NCBI GenBank assembly: GCA_030590275.1
Contig: JAUUYV010000028.1
Coordinates: 1 to 9,919 of the forward strand
Source of the DNA: Porticoccaceae bacterium
GTDB lineage: Bacteria; Pseudomonadota; Gammaproteobacteria; Pseudomonadales; Porticoccaceae
Length of the DNA: 9,919 nucleotides
Reading direction: 5' to 3'
Shown here in pieces: positions 1 to 8,314 of the stretch. A program made the position numbers and the translations under genes. Every line of letters begins with the position of its first letter. Positions within the stretch are counted from its first letter, which is position 1. Under the pieces are notes generated by a model, which worked only from the letters and a program-made list of their open reading frames with translations, was not told the origin of the DNA and searched no databases.

Positions 1-729
1 ACTGCCGTGGAGGATGGCGATAGCTATGTGCTGAATGGCAGCAAAATGTTTATTACCAACGGCGTGAAAGGCGATGTCTACTTTGTCGCGGCAAAAACCG
101 ACACCACGGTAAAAGCCTCTCGTGGTGTGACTATTTTTATCATCGAAAAAGGTATGGATGGATTTTCGGTAAGTAGGGCGCTAGACAAACAGGGCTGGCG
201 CTCATCCGATACGGCTGAACTGGTGTTTGATAATTGCCGGGTGCCCAAAGAAAACATTCTTGGCGAACTCAATAAAGGCTTTTATTCCATCATGAAGAAC
301 TTCCAGAATGAGCGTACGGTACTCGCCGCCCAGTCTATGGGTGAAGCCGCAAAAGCACTGGAGATCACTTTACAATACGTGCAGGAGCGCAAAGCCTTTG
401 GCGCCACCCTGTGGGAAAAACAAACCATTCGCCAGCGACTGGCTATGTTGCAGGCAAAGGTAGAGGCCGGCCGGCAGCTCACCTACCACGCGGCCTGGCT
501 GGATGCCCAGGGGCAGGATTGTGTGAAAGAAGTGTCCATGGCCAAAGCCTTTTGCTGCGAATTAGTGAATGAAGTCATGTACACCTGCCTGCAATTTCAC
601 GGTGGTTTTGGCTACATTCGCGAAAGCGCCATAGAACGTATGTCCCGAGATGCGCGAGTGCAAAGTATTGGTGGTGGTGCTACGGAGGTGATGCTGGAAG
701 AAATTTCGAAACGTTCTATCGTCGATTGA
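1..729 (+). CDS. Acyl-CoA dehydrogenase, C-terminal part (5' end cut by window edge)
   Basis: The reading frame is open from base 1, so the gene begins outside the window; about 240 residues of a family usually near 380-390 are present. Members are FAD enzymes that oxidise acyl-CoA to trans-2-enoyl-CoA and pass electrons to ETF, the first step of beta-oxidation or amino-acid acyl-CoA breakdown. Visible landmarks are the middle beta-domain (GSKMFITNG, then GWRSSDTAELVFDNCRVP) and the C-terminal helical domain with QERKAFG, FHGGFGYIRE and SRDAR. The IYEGT segment that carries the catalytic Glu in medium-chain enzymes reads IGGGATE here. A Glu lies instead in NERTVLA (codon 310-312), the base position of isovaleryl-CoA and long-chain acyl-CoA dehydrogenases. 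Chain-length specificity cannot be read from this fragment. The gene converges on cls across an 89-nt AT-rich gap in which I see no convincing terminator. Confidence 0.95.
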   Translation, partial: TAVEDGDSYVLNGSKMFITNGVKGDVYFVAAKTDTTVKASRGVTIFIIEKGMDGFSVSRALDKQGWRSSDTAELVFDNCRVPKENILGELNKGFYSIMKNFQNERTVLAAQSMGEAAKALEITLQYVQERKAFGATLWEKQTIRQRLAMLQAKVEAGRQLTYHAAWLDAQGQDCVKEVSMAKAFCCELVNEVMYTCLQFHGGFGYIRESAIERMSRDARVQSIGGGATEVMLEEISKRSIVD

Positions 730-818
730 ACTTTTGAGTCTTTATGTTTTTTAACCTTTAAACTATTTTCTTTTATAAGAATTCTTGTTCTTAAAGGCTT
801 CTTATTTCTGACAGTTTT

Positions 819-2312
819 TTAAAGGTAAGGTGAAGCCAACCAACACACCGCATCGCGAGTGCGCTCGAACAAAGACCGTTTTTCAAGCTCCAGTCGGCTA
901 AGCGGTCGAGAGCCTTCCACTGTCCTGTCGAAATCTTCAATTAATCTAGCCACAAGGTTTTCATCGTAAATCTCCACCCCGAGCTCGTAATTAAGCCGTA
1001 AACTGCGAGGGTCGATATTGGCTGACCCCACCACAGCATAGCAATTATCGATTAATAAAACTTTTGTATGATTAAAAATACCCGGCTGATAGTAGACCTT
1101 CACATCACAGGACAACAGTTCCCACAGCATGCTGCGCGTAGCCCAATGTACATAGGGAAGGTTGTTTTTTTCGGGCAGAACAATAGAAACCTGCAAACCT
1201 CTTAGCGCCGCAGTCTGCAAAACAGCGGTCATCCCTGGATCAGGCAAAAAATACGGTGTCATAATTCGAATGCTGTGCCGAGCAGAATCTATAGCTGCAA
1301 CAAAGATCAGGGCCAACTTGTCCAGGTTATCATCGGGGCCGTCTGCTATGGCGCGACACACTGCAGTGTGTTGTTCTTTATCCAAACAACCCTTGTCAGA
1401 GATACTGGAGGCCAAAGGTAGCGGCTCACTAGAACAGACACCCCAGGTATCGGCAAAAATGTCGGCCAGCTGTACGGCCACCGGCCCCTCTAAACGAAAC
1501 ATGGTATCGGCCGTCGGTCGCTTATTGCTGTGTAAGTCAATCAAGTGACGATCACCAATATTCATCCCCCCGGCAAAAGCCACACAGTGGTCCAGCACCA
1601 GGATCTTGCGATGATTGCGCAGATTAAAACCCATCGCCAGCGGCCAGATTCGGGGCGGATTGAAGGCTTGTACCGGTATCTCTCTTTTATGCAATAAACG
1701 AACAAGACCCCACGAATACCATGCCCCCATACCATCGACGATGACTCTAACTTCTACACCTCGGTCGACAGCATGCTCCAGGGCATCGACAAAACTCACT
1801 CCTGTTTTATTATTTTCAAAAATATAGGTGGTCAAAAAAATGCTATGGCGAGCTTCAGCTATCGCCTCTAACATCGCAGGGAAGGCCTCCTCTCCATTAC
1901 GTAAGATGGCTACACGATTATTCGCCGCTAAAGGTCTGCCGGTAACAGCACCCGCTGCACGAGAAATCTCCAGGGCACAAGCGGCAACTGGCAAATTATT
2001 ACGAAGGATATCGCGATCGGTCCGAGCTATATCGTCACTCGGTGATTCAGGTCGAACACCTCGCTCAAAATCCACAAATCGCCGACGAGGTTCGCCACGC
2101 AACTGTCTTGCCTTTGAGCGAACACGGTTAACCCCAAAAATAAAATAGAGCAATGGTCCCGCCAAAGGTAAGGCAAGACACACTGCCATCCAGCCCAGGG
2201 CTGCTCTAGGATCCCGTTTGAACAAAAGCGCATGCCAGGCGGCGACCACACTAATTGCCAACGGGATAATAAAAGTCAGTACGATACCCAGAGATTGCAG
2301 AGTAGCGCTCAT
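819..2312 (-). CDS. cls: Cardiolipin synthase, ClsA type (phospholipase D superfamily)
   Basis: This inner-membrane enzyme condenses two phosphatidylglycerol molecules to cardiolipin plus glycerol. From the chosen start it has 497 residues, close to E. coli ClsA (486). The order is: two N-terminal hydrophobic segments (about residues 7-28 and 40-60, a PLDc_N-type region ending in YFIFGVNR), then two PLD domains. Each has an intact HxK(x)4D motif: H234/K236/D241, followed by GGMNIGD, and H415/K417/D422, followed by GSANIDPRS. MTPYFLPD, typical of the family, lies between them. The frame also offers an ATG at 2384 (24 residues longer), but that adds a polar leader before the first membrane helix and has AGGA only 3 nt from the ATG. 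The ATG at 2312 has GAGGG at a 7-nt spacing (2320-2324) and puts the helix at the N-terminus. It is divergent from the DUF3015 gene; I found no clear promoter for it. Confidence 0.95.
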   Translation of the reverse strand: MSATLQSLGIVLTFIIPLAISVVAAWHALLFKRDPRAALGWMAVCLALPLAGPLLYFIFGVNRVRSKARQLRGEPRRRFVDFERGVRPESPSDDIARTDRDILRNNLPVAACALEISRAAGAVTGRPLAANNRVAILRNGEEAFPAMLEAIAEARHSIFLTTYIFENNKTGVSFVDALEHAVDRGVEVRVIVDGMGAWYSWGLVRLLHKREIPVQAFNPPRIWPLAMGFNLRNHRKILVLDHCVAFAGGMNIGDRHLIDLHSNKRPTADTMFRLEGPVAVQLADIFADTWGVCSSEPLPLASSISDKGCLDKEQHTAVCRAIADGPDDNLDKLALIFVAAIDSARHSIRIMTPYFLPDPGMTAVLQTAALRGLQVSIVLPEKNNLPYVHWATRSMLWELLSCDVKVYYQPGIFNHTKVLLIDNCYAVVGSANIDPRSLRLNYELGVEIYDENLVARLIEDFDRTVEGSRPLSRLELEKRSLFERTRDAVCWLASPYL

Positions 2313-2515
2313 CGGTCGGCCCTCATTCTCGATATCGCGAGGGCAGAATACACCTGACTGTTCGGTATCGATAAATCGCTGCATTGTTCCTGTCGGTACA
2401 ATGGCGTACGGCGATATGTGTGGGATCTATTTGTTTTCATCCGACCTTCTGCTGACCTACATCACTTAAGGCGACAGGACCTATAACATTCCACCGAGAA
2501 TAACGTGCTAATCAT

Positions 2516-2544
2516 TTGAAAAGCAAGAATGCCTGAGGTAGGAT
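2516..2544 (+). promoter_or_regulatory. Candidate sigma70 promoter of the DUF3015 gene
   Basis: TTGAAA (2516-2521) and TAGGAT (2539-2544) are separated by exactly 17 nt, matching 5/6 and 4/6 of the -35 and -10 consensus. Transcription would start near 2551, leaving a leader of about 34 nt that contains the AGGAAG ribosome binding site at 2570-2575. The rest of the 272-nt divergent region (2313-2584) shows no other element I can support. The call rests on sequence match and position only. Confidence 0.5.
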
Positions 2545-2584
2545 CAAGTCTCGTAAATCGTCAATCTTTAGGAAGAATAAAATT

Positions 2585-3076
2585 ATGATAAAGCTTCACG
2601 GGAAAAAGTTAGTAGGTATCATCGCTCTCTCAACCTTGCCTTCTTTGGCCTTTGCAGAAGCACCAGGCGGTCCAAACTGTGGTTGGGGTAATATGTTGTT
2701 TGAAGGCCAATCTGGACTTCCATCGCACGTTGTGGCTTCTATTACTAACGGAACTTCCGGAAACGCTACATTCGGTATGACCAGTGGCACCAACGGCTGC
2801 GCGCACAATGGGACACTTACCTATACCGGAACCAGCATGCTGGTTCAGGTAATGGACGAATTCTCTGAAGATGCAGCACGTGGTCATGGTGATGCCCTGA
2901 ACGCCGTCGCTCTTACTATGGGAATCGCACCGGAAGATCGTGAAGCATTTGCCCGTCTTTCCCACGACAACTTCTCCACTTTGTTCCCCCATGAAGGTGT
3001 TACAGCCGGACAAGTGATGGCATCTATTCATGAACTAATGAAAAACGACGCTCAGCTGTCCAAGTATTCCGCTTAA
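2585..3076 (+). CDS. DUF3015 family secreted protein
   Basis: This is a 163-residue protein of unknown function, probably periplasmic. Residues 1-24 form a classical signal peptide: basic MIKLHGKK, a hydrophobic core, and a cleavage site after LAFA. The mature part starts with a Gly/Asn/Ser/Thr-rich half holding the family signature: CGWGNMLF near residue 32, then SGNATFGMTSGTNGC near 58-72. Cys32 and Cys72 are the only cysteines and could form a disulfide. The second half (about 84-160) looks alpha-helical and charged (MDEFSEDAARG, PEDREAFARL). The start is fixed by AGGAAG 9 nt upstream and by the signal peptide. It has its own promoter candidate and is followed by a strong terminator, so it is probably transcribed mainly as a single gene. 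The family assignment is from recognition of the motif; no reaction is known to me. Confidence 0.88.
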   Translation: MIKLHGKKLVGIIALSTLPSLAFAEAPGGPNCGWGNMLFEGQSGLPSHVVASITNGTSGNATFGMTSGTNGCAHNGTLTYTGTSMLVQVMDEFSEDAARGHGDALNAVALTMGIAPEDREAFARLSHDNFSTLFPHEGVTAGQVMASIHELMKNDAQLSKYSA

Positions 3077-3084
3077 GTATCTGA

Positions 3085-3123
3085 AAAATACCCTGTACTG
3101 TTTACAGTACAGGGTATTTTTTT
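3085..3123 (+). terminator. Intrinsic terminator after the DUF3015 gene
   Basis: A perfect 16-bp inverted repeat (3085-3100 with 3105-3120) encloses a TTTA loop. The 3' arm ends in TTTT and runs on to make seven consecutive T residues (3117-3123). The hairpin begins 8 nt after the DUF3015 stop codon. It should separate DUF3015 from the DUF4105 gene or reduce read-through into it. Confidence 0.9.
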
Positions 3124-3191
3124 GTCTGCTACTTCTTCTGAACAACGCTATGATTTGTCCAGAACCTGGAAGAGTGTATTGGAAATACTTC

Positions 3192-5159
3192 ATGCGTAAA
3201 TACTTATCACTGCTGATTATTGCTGCCGCGGCGATTAATTCTCAAATATCTTTCGGCAAGACCGGCTCTGAAGGGGCCTATGTTTCTGAAGGATATGTTT
3301 CTGAAGGATATGTTGCCGAGGTATATATCGCCGAACTAAGCGCATCGGCGGATCAACAGCAGCTTTGGTTCCACCCCGAGTGGATTAGCCTCCTCCACTA
3401 CAATGAACTCGGCAAGAACTTATTCTCGAAACAGGCTATACGCTATACGACCTTTATTGATGACGAAGGTTTCTTCCTGTCCAGTGATGGGAGCAGCAAT
3501 CCAAAAGCGGAGCTTGTCGCCACTCTGACTGAGCTATTCAGCGTAGTCGAGTTAGGGGATGAACATGCTCAATGCCGCTTTCCAGCTCGGCTCGACTGGT
3601 TGAGTACACGGCTCAATATTGACCGTAATAACTTGCCGAAAACCGATTGCGCGCTATACCAGGAGTGGAGCGATATGGTCAATGCCGGTAGTGTTGTGCT
3701 GGTGTTCCCAGCACATCACCTCAATAGTCCTTCATCCATGTTTGGCCACACCCTGCTACGACTCGACCCCTCCGAAGAGGATCAAGCTAAGTCCCAACAA
3801 TCGGACTGGCTGTCCTATGGTGTTAACTTCGGCGCCAACGTCCCCGCCGATGACAATTCCCTGCTCTACGCATTTCGCGGTCTTACGGGTGGCTATCCCG
3901 GCCAGTTTATAGTGGAGTCCTACTTCAAAAAGATCCAGGAATACAATCGCATTGAAAACCGGGACATCTGGGAATACCCACTCAACCTGACACCGGAGGA
4001 AACCCGTCGCCTGGTTATCCACCTGTGGGAACTAAAAGACATAAATTTCGATTACTTTTTCTTTACCGAAAATTGCTCCTACCGCTTACTCGAATTATTG
4101 GAAATAGCACGCCCTTCCGCCGAGTTGACCGATGATTTTGTGGTTTCTGCCATTCCTATCGATACCATTCGCTCTGTTGAGCGCGGTGGTTTTATTGTGG
4201 CAAAACACTACCGACCCGCCATGACCACCGAACTTCAACACCAACTAAAGAGCTTACCGGCACACCTGCACCCACTAGTCGCCGAGCTGGTAAAAAACCC
4301 CAAAATTGCAGACCAGGATGAATTCCAGGCCTTTGCGGAGAACGTACAATATCGTATGTTAGAAACCGCCTACCAGGCTTTACGCTATCAACAGGCAAAA
4401 CAATCCCGCGACCAGGAGGCAGCCAAACACAGCCTGGCACTATTGACAAAGCTAAGCCACTATCCAATCCAGGCACCAACCAAAATTGCCACCCCGGCAT
4501 CACCGGAAAACAGTCATCAAAGTAAGCGACTCGCAATTACGAGAGGTCGAGACGACCACAAAAACTATAGCGAGCTCAAGTTTCGTATGGCGTATCACGG
4601 CCTGCTCGACAACCGTTACGGTTTTCTCACTGGCGCCCAGATCAATATCGCTAATGTCGCTATTCGCCACTACGACGATAACAACGTAAAACTCGAGCGC
4701 CTGGATCTGGCCGATATTTTTTCACTGACACCCCGAAACGCCTTTTTTGATCGAATTTCGTGGCGGATCTACGGCGGTCTGGAACGAGTTCAGGTGGCGG
4801 ATCAACGTCCACTTGCGACCCATATAACTGGCGGCGGTGGTTACGCTATCGACCTTAATGGAAGTACATTATTTACTCTGCTAAACGCACGGGTCGAACA
4901 TAACCGGGAATTCAATGATCCGGCAGAAGTAGCTCTGGGTGGACAATTCGGCTGGCTCTACCACAACCCACTAGGAAGCGGCTCTGTTATTGCCTCGGGA
5001 CTAAAATTCAGTGGCGATGAACAAAGAATCGAGCTCAATATAGAGCAGAATATCGTGTTATCGATTAATCATGCACTTCGTATTAAAGTGCAACGTCGAT
5101 GGTACGACAGCCACACAGCAAGCGAATTCTCACTTGGCTACCACTACTTTTTCAGGTGA
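3192..5159 (+). CDS. DUF4105 (Lnb N-terminal-like) envelope protein with putative C-terminal beta-barrel
   Basis: This is a 655-residue exported protein. DUF4105 is the domain of the Bacteroides lipoprotein N-acyltransferase Lnb, and an acyltransferase-like or hydrolase-like role is inferred from that only. From the chosen start: signal peptide MRKYLSLLIIAAAA (about 1-23); a pentapeptide-repeat stretch (30-49); an N-terminal domain with Cys128 and Cys153, possibly disulfide-linked; then the DUF4105 core with FPAHH and SMFGHTLLRLD (His186) and FFTENCSYRLLELL (Cys295), the likely papain-like His/Cys pair. After a Pro-rich linker (about 426-440), residues 460-655 form many alternating amphipathic strands ending in LGYHYFFR, like an outer-membrane barrel. 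An ATG at 3150 would add 14 residues in front of the signal peptide and has no ribosome binding site. The ATG at 3192 has GGAA at a 7-nt spacing. It is tightly followed by the hydrolase gene. Its own promoter is unclear. Confidence 0.85.
   Translation: MRKYLSLLIIAAAAINSQISFGKTGSEGAYVSEGYVSEGYVAEVYIAELSASADQQQLWFHPEWISLLHYNELGKNLFSKQAIRYTTFIDDEGFFLSSDGSSNPKAELVATLTELFSVVELGDEHAQCRFPARLDWLSTRLNIDRNNLPKTDCALYQEWSDMVNAGSVVLVFPAHHLNSPSSMFGHTLLRLDPSEEDQAKSQQSDWLSYGVNFGANVPADDNSLLYAFRGLTGGYPGQFIVESYFKKIQEYNRIENRDIWEYPLNLTPEETRRLVIHLWELKDINFDYFFFTENCSYRLLELLEIARPSAELTDDFVVSAIPIDTIRSVERGGFIVAKHYRPAMTTELQHQLKSLPAHLHPLVAELVKNPKIADQDEFQAFAENVQYRMLETAYQALRYQQAKQSRDQEAAKHSLALLTKLSHYPIQAPTKIATPASPENSHQSKRLAITRGRDDHKNYSELKFRMAYHGLLDNRYGFLTGAQINIANVAIRHYDDNNVKLERLDLADIFSLTPRNAFFDRISWRIYGGLERVQVADQRPLATHITGGGGYAIDLNGSTLFTLLNARVEHNREFNDPAEVALGGQFGWLYHNPLGSGSVIASGLKFSGDEQRIELNIEQNIVLSINHALRIKVQRRWYDSHTASEFSLGYHYFFR
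3279..3338 (+). repeat. 15-nt in-frame tandem repeat coding YVSEG-type pentapeptides
   Basis: Four 15-nt units lie head to tail: 3279-3293 and 3294-3308 are identical (TATGTTTCTGAAGGA). Units 3309-3323 and 3324-3338 are diverged copies. They encode YVSEG, YVSEG, YVAEV and YIAEL. The preceding codons (GSEGA) hint at a further decayed unit. The repeat lies just past the predicted signal peptide cleavage region of the DUF4105 protein, and the period is a multiple of three, so gain or loss of units would keep the frame. Confidence 0.9.
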
Positions 5160-5160
5160 G
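5154..5160 (+). promoter_or_regulatory. Ribosome binding site of the hydrolase gene, overlapping the DUF4105 stop codon
   Basis: AGGTGAG spans the last sense codon (AGG, Arg) and the TGA stop of the DUF4105 gene. It lies 7 nt before the ATG at 5168. It decides the hydrolase start against a GTG at 5099, which would lie inside the DUF4105 gene and extend the signal sequence. The arrangement suggests translational coupling of the two genes. Confidence 0.75.
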
Positions 5161-5167
5161 CTACCCT

Positions 5168-6061
5168 ATGGATATCGTCCAGAAACCTTTGCACACACTG
5201 TCGTTGGCACTTGTTTTTGCCATCACTTTAAACGCTTGCTCGGGTATGTTTTTCTTTCCCGCTCGCAAGCACGTTCAAACACCCGACCAGCTCGGACTAG
5301 AATACCGAGATATCACACTAAGCGCCGCTGATGGCACGCAGTTACACGCCTGGCTTTTGCCAGCCACGAAACCGGCTCGGGGTAATATCCTGTTTTTACA
5401 CGGTAACGCAGAGAATATTAGCACCCACATCTACAACGTACGCTGGTTGCCCGCTGCCGGGTATCAGGTCTTATTACTCGACTACCGTGGTTTCGGCCAG
5501 TCCCAGGGCAACGCGCAATTACCCGAAGTTTTTCTCGATATCGATGCGGCGCTAAACTGGTTTACTGAAGACCCAGACGCACCAGAGAAAGATCTATTTA
5601 TTCTCGGTCAAAGTATCGGTGCCAGCCTGATGTTTTATGCAGCGACTCGGCATACCGATAATCCTAAGCTCTGCGGCTTAGTGTCAGATGCGGCGTTCAC
5701 CGGCTATGGTGACATCATCCGCCACGTAGCGGCGCAGTCCTGGATAACCTGGCCCTTTCAGTATCCACTGTCGTGGGGCGTAAACGGCCGATATGACCCC
5801 ATCAACGCCGTATCCGAGCTCGATGTCCTGCCGATTTTATTTTTTCACAGTAGAGACGACCAAATCATTCCCTTTAGCAACCTCGACCCGCTAATAGCAA
5901 AGCATTCTGGAACCCACCAACGAGCGGTGACCGAGGGGCCACACACGGCTACCTTTGGCCGTACCAGGAACCGCGATACCTTAATCAATTTCCTTTCAAA
6001 ACACAGCTGCACCACGAATAAACCTTCGCAGGTTAGCCAGGACGCAAACCTGCAGTTATGA
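5168..6061 (+). CDS. Lipoprotein alpha/beta hydrolase
   Basis: This is a 297-residue serine hydrolase of the alpha/beta fold (BEM46/ABHD13-like or S33-like), probably anchored in the envelope by lipid. The signal sequence ends in a lipobox, LNAC, with Cys24 as the lipidated residue. Residues +2 and +3 are Ser and Gly, so there is no Asp-type retention signal and outer-membrane sorting is expected by the E. coli rule. The catalytic set is visible: oxyanion strand FLHGN (76-80), nucleophile elbow GQSIG (Ser149), acid in HSRDDQIIP (probably Asp231) and His259 in GPHTATF. The substrate is unknown; esterase, lipase or thioesterase activity is possible and not decided by sequence. The start is set by AGGTGAG 7 nt upstream. 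The gene follows DUF4105 by 8 nt, so the two are likely one transcript. fadH follows 59 nt later in the same direction, and co-transcription there is uncertain. Confidence 0.88.
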   Translation: MDIVQKPLHTLSLALVFAITLNACSGMFFFPARKHVQTPDQLGLEYRDITLSAADGTQLHAWLLPATKPARGNILFLHGNAENISTHIYNVRWLPAAGYQVLLLDYRGFGQSQGNAQLPEVFLDIDAALNWFTEDPDAPEKDLFILGQSIGASLMFYAATRHTDNPKLCGLVSDAAFTGYGDIIRHVAAQSWITWPFQYPLSWGVNGRYDPINAVSELDVLPILFFHSRDDQIIPFSNLDPLIAKHSGTHQRAVTEGPHTATFGRTRNRDTLINFLSKHSCTTNKPSQVSQDANLQL

Positions 6062-6078
6062 TTGCCCGCCTAAAGTAG

Positions 6079-8148
<2,070 letters not shown>

Positions 8149-8229
8149 GCTACGCTTATCGGGAAACTAGCGGAGGTTTACGAAACTCCAGTTGCAGCCC
8201 CCATAGTTCAGCAACAAAAAATTTCAGGC

Positions 8230-8255
8230 AAAAAAAACGGGGCTTTAAGCCCCGT
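8230..8255 (-). terminator. Intrinsic terminator of pnp, possibly also serving fadH
   Basis: Read on the minus strand, ACGGGGC pairs with GCCCCGT around a short TTAAA loop and is followed by eight T residues (the A run at 8230-8237 on the plus strand). It lies about 60 nt past the pnp stop. On the plus strand the same GC-rich stem is followed by CATAATTTTTAC, a poorer U-tract, so it may act in both directions in this convergent 166-nt gap. Confidence 0.85.
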
Positions 8256-8314
8256 CATAATTTTTACTAACCTTGTCTGCATTGAATCTCTGCATTAAAG
8301 ACCAGTATTGAAGG

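Noticed and set aside
754..826. AT-rich inverted repeats (ACCTTTAAA with TTTAAAGGT; TAAGAA with TTCTTA at 776-793) between the acyl-CoA dehydrogenase and cls genes
   Set aside because: The stems are short and AT-only or widely spaced, and no stable hairpin with a T tract results. I do not call a terminator here.
2482..2487. TATAAC as a second -10 in the cls/DUF3015 intergenic region
   Set aside because: There is no -35-like hexamer at 16-18 nt upstream; the TTGAAA/TAGGAT pair is clearly better.
4192..4536. Minus-strand open frame of 114 codons inside the DUF4105 gene
   Set aside because: It is a shadow of the real gene on the other strand, with no family resemblance or ribosome binding site worth noting.
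6028..6053. Dyad GCAGGTT / AACCTGC with a 12-nt loop at the end of the hydrolase gene
   Set aside because: It lies inside coding sequence, the loop is long and there is no T tract. It may be chance and matches no operator I can name.
6045..6059. PsrA-like half-site CAAAC followed after 5 nt by GTTAT, upstream of fadH
   Set aside because: Only one half matches well and the spacing is outside the usual range, so it is not enough to claim fatty-acid regulation.
6057..6062. TATGAT as a possible -10 box for fadH
   Set aside because: The best -35 at an acceptable distance (TTAGCC, 18 nt) matches only 3 of 6 positions.
8276..8296. Direct repeat of TCTGCATT downstream of pnp
   Set aside because: Two 8-nt copies 13 nt apart are expected by chance and have no visible role.
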